Below are positions 56,321 to 64,000 of a DNA stretch of 64,000 nt, one piece after another. Made by a program: the position numbers and the translations under genes. The stretch's first letter is position 1; each line of letters begins with the position of its first letter. This DNA is from Elmis aenea (lineage: Eukaryota > Arthropoda > Insecta > Coleoptera > Elmidae): positions 62,162,966 through 62,226,965 of the forward strand of contig OX393576.1 of assembly GCA_947652605.1 (NCBI GenBank). The letters are read 5' to 3'. The notes below the pieces were generated by a model. That model worked only from the letters and a program-made list of their open reading frames with translations, ran no database searches and had not been told where the DNA came from.

Positions 56321-57045
56321 GCCATTCGTATCTGGAACATTTAAATATGGAATGTTCAAATCTGGAAAATGCACCAATAGAATCATTTAAATCTTGAATC
56401 GTTCAACGCTGGAATCACTCAACGCAGGAACCATGCAACGATGAAACCATGCAACACGGGAATCGCATCGCTGGAAAGCTCAGATCTGGAATTCACAAAT
56501 TAAGATTTTTTACTGCCCTCTGTGTAACAACAGCTAAAGTATAATATAATTACAGAACACTTTGTTTTATATTTGATCTTAACTATTGTACAGTGGAAGA
56601 TAAAAACATCGTGTTAACGGTAACTCAAGAGCTACAAATTGGGGCAAAGTTGCGTAATTATAATACTTAGTCAATTCTTTTACTTTCTTTTTGAAATTGA
56701 GTAAGCATTAGGATTTCGCAACTTTGTCCCAATTTGTAGCCCTTGAGTTACCATTAACACGATGTTATTATCTTCCACTGTACAATAGTTAAGACAAAAT
56801 ATAAAACGAAGTGTTCTGTAATTATATTATACTTTGGCTGTTGTAATATAGAGGGCAGCAAAAATTCTTAATTTCTGGATTCCAGATTTGAGCTTTCCAG
56901 CGATGAACGATTCTCGTGTTGCATGGTTCCATCGTTGCATGATTCCTGGGTTGGGTGATTCCACCGTTAAACGATTTAAGATTTGAATGATTCTAACAGT
57001 GCATTTTCCAGATTTGAATGTTCCAACATTTCATCCGGCTCCTTA
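56321..57045. mobile_element. Fold-back element with 16-bp tandem repeats in both arms
   Basis: An almost seamless palindrome centred near 56685. The outer part of each arm (56331-56501 and about 56868-57030) is an array of roughly ten units of 14-16 bases, consensus near GCTGGAATCATTCAAC, in opposite orientation. The inner parts are unique inverted sequence (TACAGTGGAAGATAA, CGTGTTAACGGTAACTCAAG). No coding frame. Target duplication not resolved. Architecture resembles Drosophila FB/Galileo fold-back elements. Confidence 0.85.
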
Positions 57046-57934
57046 CATTATATTTTCATCAAAAATAATGAAGCTACCAAATTTTAGTCAAACTTATCTT
57101 AAATGAATTTAATGTATTATTAAAGCTTGTTAAGGAGATATTGAAATGTAAAATTTAACTACTGTTTCGTCTATTGAAAATTGTGCGGTTTGTGTTTTGA
57201 TTATTTATATCGTATTATCAATCAAGCGTTCATATCAATTCAGCTATGCGATACGGGGAAATGGACCGTTGTGATTGAATTTGCACTTCTTTTTGACCCG
57301 CACATCCAACGCGTTGATACGACCAGGCTCAAAGTGCATCGGTTTAGTCGAATTTTTCATGCGAGGGACCTGCCGAACTATTTATTTTGTTGCTCCGTTG
57401 ACGGATTTAACGAAAAAAGTTGAAATTGAATCGTTTTATATATGTTATTTGAGTACGTGTCATTGGCTATATTGCTTTTTTTATTTGATGCGTCTTCTTA
57501 TGTTATTTCCTTACTTGCTTTTTTTGCCTAGGGAACCAACCGATACTGCTTCTGAATAATGTAACGGTAAAATAACTCACTATGATCAAAGGCGATCAGT
57601 TGCTCTTTATATTTCAATTCTAAGATAAATTGAAAATTTTGCTTGGTTAATATTAAAAAGCTCGATTAGTTTTTGTTTAAGTTTTGCAAAGACTTTTCTC
57701 TTTTATCTTTCCAGTTGATAAAAAAAAATTGGTAGACTAGCTTAACAGATTTTCCCGAACTAAATAAAAATGTTACTCTGTTTTATTGGCTTATCTTCAG
57801 AATTTGGCAGACACTAGCTTTAATAACGCGTTCCTTAAAAATAAATGCAAATTTGTCTTGTGTTCTAGAATAACCACAACTTTTTTGTATAAAAGAACAA
57901 AGAGCAATGTGGTAAAAAATTAGTTTCTCTTTGA
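57046..57934. other. Intergenic or intronic sequence
   Basis: 57230-57420 has more CpG than its surroundings and two overlapping plus-strand frames (80 and 94 codons) without recognised domains. No exon supported. Confidence 0.35.
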
Positions 57935-59355
57935 CAAGTTGTTCCAGTTATCGTGAACAGTATGGGAATCTCGTAAACCGTAAAAGATACAGAATTGGTT
58001 AAAAGAGTCTGATATATGATTTAGGAAAAACTATTGTATGAAAAAATCCTTTAAAAAAATTAAGAGCTTTTGCGTTATTTATAAGCAATTACGGGTTGTT
58101 AGGTTTATCTTTAAAATTAACCAAGTTATATCAATATTATTGTATTTATTAAGTTTAACCAAAGTGGGCATTGAAAAACAAAACAAATCACATAAATACA
58201 CTGGCTGTACTTTATTAAACACAAAAAACTTAAATAATTTAAGATATTTTATACATTTCCTAATAATTTATGATTTTTTACTTACTAACTATTACTATTG
58301 AATCTGAATCATAACTATTAAATGTAGTATTATCAAAAATAATGTTTTTTTTTGCTGGTAAACAGGTTTTTATTGATTCGATGCTACTAATTTTAAATCT
58401 ATTTAGAACCATAGTGACATCTTGTGAAAAGATGTAAAAATGCTTATATAAAAATAGTGCTTTATCAAAAAACGTTTTTGTCAAAAACTGGTTTCTCAGG
58501 AGAACATTTCAATTTTAATTTTAAGAAACCTTTTAACGTGTTTGGATCGTCAACTTCTGTTTTTGTATTGTCATCAATTTTAAATGCTACGTTAAGTGTT
58601 CTTTGTAGTGCAATGTTAAACATACCATACTGTCATTAGAAATACCTAACTAATTCTATTGTTTTTAAGAAGAAAAAGAAATTTTTTGACTACATGTGTT
58701 GCATCAATTTAGCCATGTGGTTTGCATTATTCTTTGTATCGTCTTTGTTCTGATAATTATCAAAATTTATTGCTTCATTCTACCACCATATTTATAAGTA
58801 TTCAATGTTAATAATTAAAAGAAGTTTTATTGTAATTAATTGTAAAATAATAATTTTGTAGCGCTGAAGAAGTCGAGCAAAACTAACTTGACGAAACATG
58901 TCGGAACAGTAGCAGAGACGTAGAGAAACGTCGTCGGGCCCGGGAAAAAAAATTTCATGGGCCCCAAGTAAAGTACATTATTTGAAAATTTAGTTACTAA
59001 AACACAATTGTGGGATGATATTCGAGACTCTGTGGACTCCCAGGCCAGGGGCTCGGATCCCCCCCCTGCCCGCCCCCCTCATCGGCCTCGAACAGTAGTG
59101 TAAATCGAATCAATAATAACCTGTCTTAACCAGCAAAAAACAAACATTGTTTTTGATAATACTACATTTAATAATTATAATAACAGGACAACGTAAATTA
59201 ATTAACTAAATTATAACGTGCGTTCAAAGTGTAGCCCACTTTTGATGAGCAATACAAATTTGACATTGCCTTTAAATCATAGATCATTTAACCAACTCTG
59301 TATCTCTTGCCGTTTACGGGATCCCCATGCTGTTCACGATAACTGGAACACCCTG
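57935..59355. mobile_element. Family-E element related to family B (1421 bp)
   Basis: Inverted repeats of about 85 bases: GTTCCAGTTATCGTGAACAG, then CGTAAACCGTAAAAGATACA on the left, mirrored from 59355 (CACCCTG end). The subterminal block matches family B. The left terminal bases have decayed (CAAGTTG for CAGGGTG). The interior is longer and mixed and may contain another insertion. Confidence 0.7.
58905..59100. repeat. GC-rich insert inside family E
   Basis: GGGCCCGGGAAAAAAAATTT, ATGGGCCCC and runs of 6-7 C (near 59058-59078) stand out in AT-rich DNA. It begins near CAGAGACGTAGAGAAACGTC, similar in style to hAT-type ends. Class unresolved. Confidence 0.4.
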
Positions 59356-61600
59356 CATATCTAGGGTGCCAAAGAATATTTAAAAAGATATATTCTTGTC
59401 GCAGTGGCCTACTCAAAGTTTTACATTCTGACTTAATTAGCCCTTTTTGAACTGTTGCTAATTTTAAAATCTCTTAGTGAAATGGTCTAACTGTATATTT
59501 ACTATTATCCTACACAATTAAAATTCGACCAATGTTCGTTGGATTGATGCACTTGGAACCAAATTTGGTGTCAATTTTATCTTTATCTACAGGTTAATTT
59601 GAAATTTTGTTGGTTTTTGACTTTTGGAAAAATTTGTGGCGTGTTAATTTCTAAAGGAACAACACTAAACATTAGACAAATTGCAAAGAACAAAGACTCA
59701 CTAAATCCAAAGATATATTTGCCATAAAAATTATTGAAATTCACTAAATATCAATAAAAAAACTTAAAATTTGATCCATAATCTAGGGCAAATAATATTT
59801 AATTTTTCTTTAGACAAAATAACACCATTTTTAAGTGGGTTTAATATAGGTATAGTTTAAGTTTGGTGTAATGTTAGTTTTAAAATTGACCCCATACTTT
59901 TTACTGTGTATTCGCTGATAATTGTTGTTTAAAAGTTGAAAATGCTTGACTTTGTGGAAAAATGGCAACGGATTCCTGTACATGCAAATAAAATGTAATC
60001 TCATGTGCAGTAAATGTGTTGAACAAAGTGAATACACTCCATTACAGTAGATAGCAACATCATAATATACAGTAAATTGCCGGCGGTAATTCTCAGCACA
60101 CGGAACTAAAATAACTAATTCAGTAATAAAGAAGATAATGCGTAGTAACTATGGCAGGAGTCGTAAACCTGATCACACAAACCGGACTACAGCAGAAGTT
60201 AGTTGGATAGCGCGATGTAATGGTTTTCAGACTAATTTAATAGATCACGTAGCACGGTTAGCGCGCTGCTTTTATTCGATTTTATATTATTGTTCTGTAG
60301 TGTATATCCAACCTATAACTAAACTTTTGCTGTAATTATCCCAGACGAACTTCAAACATAAATTTTAAAGAAATCGATTGCTTTGTCCTCTAATTTCGGC
60401 TAATAGCATTGGTAACCAGGGTTCTGTAGTTGTCAATACCTAAAACATTGTTTCGTGGTTCACAACTTTATGCGTTTTAGTTTAAATTAGATATAGGATA
60501 AATAAGCCGGTACACGTTAACAAACTGGCTTTCATCATAAAGGAAGCGTAGGTATCTAAAGCAAAAAAATGTTGTTTTCAAATCGTTTTCAAATATAAAA
60601 CAAATTCGTGTATTTTCGCAAAAATATTCAGTGCTATATTCTTAGCGCTATATTAAAAATTCTTGTTTCTGTATGTATGATAAAATTTAATATGCTGTAT
60701 TCTCGATTTTTCATCAACTTATATATTTCCCTTTTTGATTTCGTTAGCCGCTACCATGTTCAAATAACCATTAACCATTATATTCACCTCCGTAGGTACC
60801 TTTTATTAATCCAACAAACGCATAAAGCTTTCGCGGATTCAAAACCATTACCTATGATTAAAATCATATTTTAACGTATACACATGACCTGAATATAAAT
60901 GCAATAAAGCTTTATGAACAGAGTTGATTACAAAATTCTTTTATGTAATATAATTTCCTGGGAAATGTAAACAGTATGTAATATTAATAAAAGTCTTATA
61001 TTTCACGCAAAACTACACTGGTTACAACTTTATATGTACTGAGAAACGCAAGCTGAATTCTGTACAACACGCAAAACAAATTAAAACGTGTCCACGATTT
61101 AACACGTTCAGACATCGCCTCATATAGCGGTCTTTCTTTTGTTTTATTCAAAACCAAGTTAGAGAAGGACTGCCAGTAACCTTTTTCGTCCTTCATGCAC
61201 CCCCATTAAAAAATACGTATGAGTGTCTCCGAATTTTATTATTTGTGTATGTGTAACTAATTTTTTGACATGAATATTTAAAGTTTTCAACTCCATTTAG
61301 TTTGCTTTTGATGATATGTCACGCCCGTTACACTTGCCCTTAGATTCGACGCTCAAAATATTGTCCTACATCGTTTGTTTTTGGATCACACGATTGTGCT
61401 GATCCTGCACAGTTTACAGCCTACAACAGTCATTTATTTTTATATATTTTTTTAAGAATCTATGTTGGTGGAAGCTAGAACTAAAGATATTTTTTCTGTA
61501 GTATTTTATTGTACGGATACTTCTTTCACACATTTATATAAAATTATTACATTTTGAATTCATTGATTATTTATAATTTTCATGGACAATATAGGTAAAC
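59356..61600. other. Intergenic or intronic sequence
   Basis: No gene supported. A 66-codon minus-strand frame (60996-61196) and an 88-codon plus-strand frame (60608-60874) have no recognised domain. Confidence 0.35.
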
Positions 61601-61689
61601 GAATTAAAGAAAAACATAAACAACAGAACACTGCAATTGGGTACAGAAATCTAGAACTAATTACACTTAATAGCCTATTATAGGTAAAT

Positions 61690-62445
61690 AGTAATTACTA
61701 AAAACAAGATGCAAAAGTTAGTGAACGCATGGACCGAAGAAATCTAGGACATGAACATGGAAGTGAACATAAATAAAACAAAAACTATGATCCTAAACGA
61801 AACCCAAAAAAAAACAGAACAACAACAAAATTAAATGTAAAAACAATATACTGGAAAGAGTAACAACATACGAATACTTGGGAAGCATAATAACAGAGGA
61901 TGGGAAAAAAGATGCCGAACTAACAAATAGGGCGAACAAATCAACAACAAAATATTGCACATTAAACATAACAATACTCGAATATAAAGAGATAGACATC
62001 AAGGTGAAAATGAAAATACAACAATAACAATACCAATAATAACATACGCAGCCGAAAACTGGACACTAAGGAAAAAAGACGACTAAAATTAATGCCATGG
62101 AAATGAAACACCTCAGAAAAATTGCGTGAGGAACTAAATGGAACAGGATAAAAAAACGAAAACAATAGAGAAATAACAGAACAAGATTAATAGAAAAAAT
62201 AAAAAAGGAACAACTAAACTGGTATGGCCATGTGGTAAGAATGAAACCAGACAGAATCACGAGAAAATAATGGAAATTGGAAAACCAGCCAAAAAACAAA
62301 GAGACCAAGAAGAAAATGGATGGATCAAATCATGAAAACACTAGCAAAAGGCAGAACGGCATGGTGGAAATGGACCTAGAACACGAAACCACCCTCCGAC
62401 GCTTGAAAAGGCAAAAGGAGTCGAGAAGAAGAAGAAGAGTTCAAT
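61690..62445 (+). pseudogene. LINE remnant, C-terminal part of a reverse transcriptase ORF
   Basis: Broken plus-strand pieces in order: VNAWTEEI, MNMEVNINKTKTMIL, VTTYEYLGSIITEDGKKDAE, TYAAENWTLRKKD, EKIKKEQLNWYGHVVRM. This is the familiar thumb/C-terminal segment of insect non-LTR retrotransposons. It ends in a (GAA)n tail near 62425-62443, typical of a LINE 3' end. Many stops and frameshifts; 5' truncated. Minus-strand frames over it are shadows. Confidence 0.8.
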
Positions 62446-64000
62446 GACGAAAAATTAGTATCTACTTTTTGTTTTAAATGCGTATATATAATGTGAGAAA
62501 ACATCTTTATTTAAAAATTAAATTTCAGTTATTCTTAATAAGTTACAAGTCTCCTTTGGTCATCGATAGATTTTCTTATTGATTTATTATTCAAATAAAA
62601 ATGTGTTGTATCTTGTTATGCAATGATGGATATTTAAAAAAAAAAATCTACTGATAAAAAGACGACAGTAAAAAAGCAGATAGGTCAAAATTGCCTGTGA
62701 TGAAGGATCTCTTGTAACAAACATTGCTTCTCGTTTTTAGTTCTAGCGATTTAAATTACATTTCAAATTTTACTTTATACACTGATTTTAATTGTTGTCT
62801 TTAGTTTATCTTTTATTTCCATCGTGCAATGATAAAGAACAGTTGGACTGATGTTATTATTTGTATATTTTCAACATTTAAAATTAAATTTTGATCGGGC
62901 ATTAAAACTTCTCACAGACTGATTCATTAAATTTTCTTGCTAGCTGTTCACCTTGTTCATGTGAAAACGGGGTTTGCTGTATAAATATATTTATCTTATT
63001 ACTTCTGTAAAGTCGTACCAATTCCTTGAAAATATTAAATCTAGTAAAGAAAAATACGAAGTAATTAAATCATTTTAATTTCCAGATTCTTTTGTTACAT
63101 AAAATAACCTAATTTAGTCTATTTTATATGAAACTTTGAATTGCCTTGAGACATGGGGAATTCTTCTTAGCTTACATTTATTAATAAATGAGGTGCTGAT
63201 TTGAAGGAACAAGAAATTATTTAATGTGTATTCTCTTCATATTATCATGAGAGTGCAGGGTTGTAAAACGTAAGCCAGTGCTTTAAAAATTTCACATTCA
63301 ACAATATTTTAGATTGGGGACCAGAAATGGAACAGAGTCGTACAAGCTTAGTAATGCATGCTTCGGTATTTAACTGAAAGCAGAACGAACAACTTTTAGG
63401 AATGAAACTTGTTCGTAAAACGAGAACTGTATTTGTATATTTTGTTGGGATTGTTTAAAATAATAAACAAGATAGGAAGGTGGGTATAACATCTAGGACA
63501 CTCTGTATTTCCAGTTAATATACCTGTCAACAATAGGATGTGATCAAAAGGCAGTTAGTATAAAGCGTGTTTCTCTTGGAAACGCAATCCGAATGACCTT
63601 TTGAGAGTTTGGTGTATACGGAATCGTATGTTATTTTCCGAGATACCGCGTTCCATTGGATGACGGAAGTAAGGTTGTAAGGACGACCGCAAACGAGGAT
63701 GACAAACGCGGAAATAAAGCGTATTCGGACATAATAGTGTGTCAAAGCAAAGTGAAAACCAAAGGCTCACCGATCTTATCTCCAACCTTGTGATAAAAGC
63801 CGTGCAATACTTCAAAGAATAAAATGTACCTAGACAAAGATCTTTGCGCTAGATTTTGTATTAGGTTTAATTAAAAATGCAAGTTGGCACACAACCTTTA
63901 GCAATTGCTCACGTATTATTACAAGGCATTGTCAAAGCATTTACGTCAGCGGTCTTGCGTCAGAAGCACAAATTAATTTATATTGCAGGCGTATACCAAA
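62446..64000. other. Right end of the window
   Basis: No gene supported. 63540-63830 has more CpG than its surroundings and several overlapping minus-strand frames, one starting MTHYYVRIRFISAFVILVCG, which looks like a signal peptide but leads to no known domain. ACACTCTGTATTTCCAG at about 63498 resembles a CAGGGTG-type end. Confidence 0.35.

Noticed and set aside
56331..56501. Array of 16-bp units considered as a CRISPR-like array
   Set aside because: Units are contiguous without spacers, degenerate, mirrored in the other arm, and the DNA is eukaryotic.
60130..60270. CpG-richer stretch with stem-like phrases, considered as a tRNA
   Set aside because: No cloverleaf with a proper T-arm GTTCGA and acceptor stem could be drawn.
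61793..62308. Minus-strand hydrophobic frames near the LINE remnant
   Set aside because: They are the complement of A-rich plus-strand LINE sequence, which gives artificial Phe/Leu-rich reading frames.

Overview
This is AT-rich animal nuclear DNA with spliced genes, short and very long introns, and many transposons. The gene set (complex I subunit NDUFB2, prefoldin subunit 5, a CUB protein like insect suppressor-of-lurcher-1) and the transposon mix (BEL/Pao, TA-inserting inverted-repeat elements, hAT, pogo) fit a holometabolous insect. A beetle is plausible, but the window alone cannot prove it. All exon models were read by hand from splice sites and reading phase.

Left end, 1-10 kb, gene-dense. 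Two tandem aldehyde dehydrogenase genes lie head to tail (14-3557 and 4624-8018). Each has 11 exons with identical phases, 488 codons, and intact catalytic Asn, Glu and Cys. They are followed by NDUFB2 on the minus strand (8437-8977), which shares a 225-bp divergent promoter interval with prefoldin subunit 5 (9203-9914).

10-64 kb is dominated by one minus-strand gene for a multi-CUB protein. Seven exons are resolved between 56193 and 12435, including the stop codon. Its 5' end was not found and may lie beyond the window. Its 35-kb intron (16233-51510) and the flanking introns hold nearly all the mobile DNA. A candidate plus-strand first exon with an upstream ORF (11246-11333) points toward this gene.

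Mobile elements: several palindromic families end in CAGGGTG and are mostly flanked by TA (16.5, 21.7, 23.2, 25.2, 48.7 and 57.9 kb). There is a second fold-back family (C) in two copies, a pogo-like element with a zinc-finger tail remnant, and a mariner-like remnant. A deleted Tc1/mariner-type element lies at 43.4 kb, and there are several hAT-type elements. A TTA-target MITE at 30.8 kb has its natural empty site at 47.65 kb. A complete BEL/Pao retrotransposon has LTRs in which I saw no mismatch and one open 1716-residue polyprotein. A fold-back element at 56.3-57.0 kb has arms built of 16-bp tandem repeats. A LINE remnant sits at 61.7-62.4 kb.

Most notable: the ALDH paralogues differ mainly in one exon and at positions matching the substrate tunnel of ALDH1/ALDH2; the repeat-armed fold-back element; the occupied/empty-site pair; and otherwise different palindromic families that share a subterminal block.
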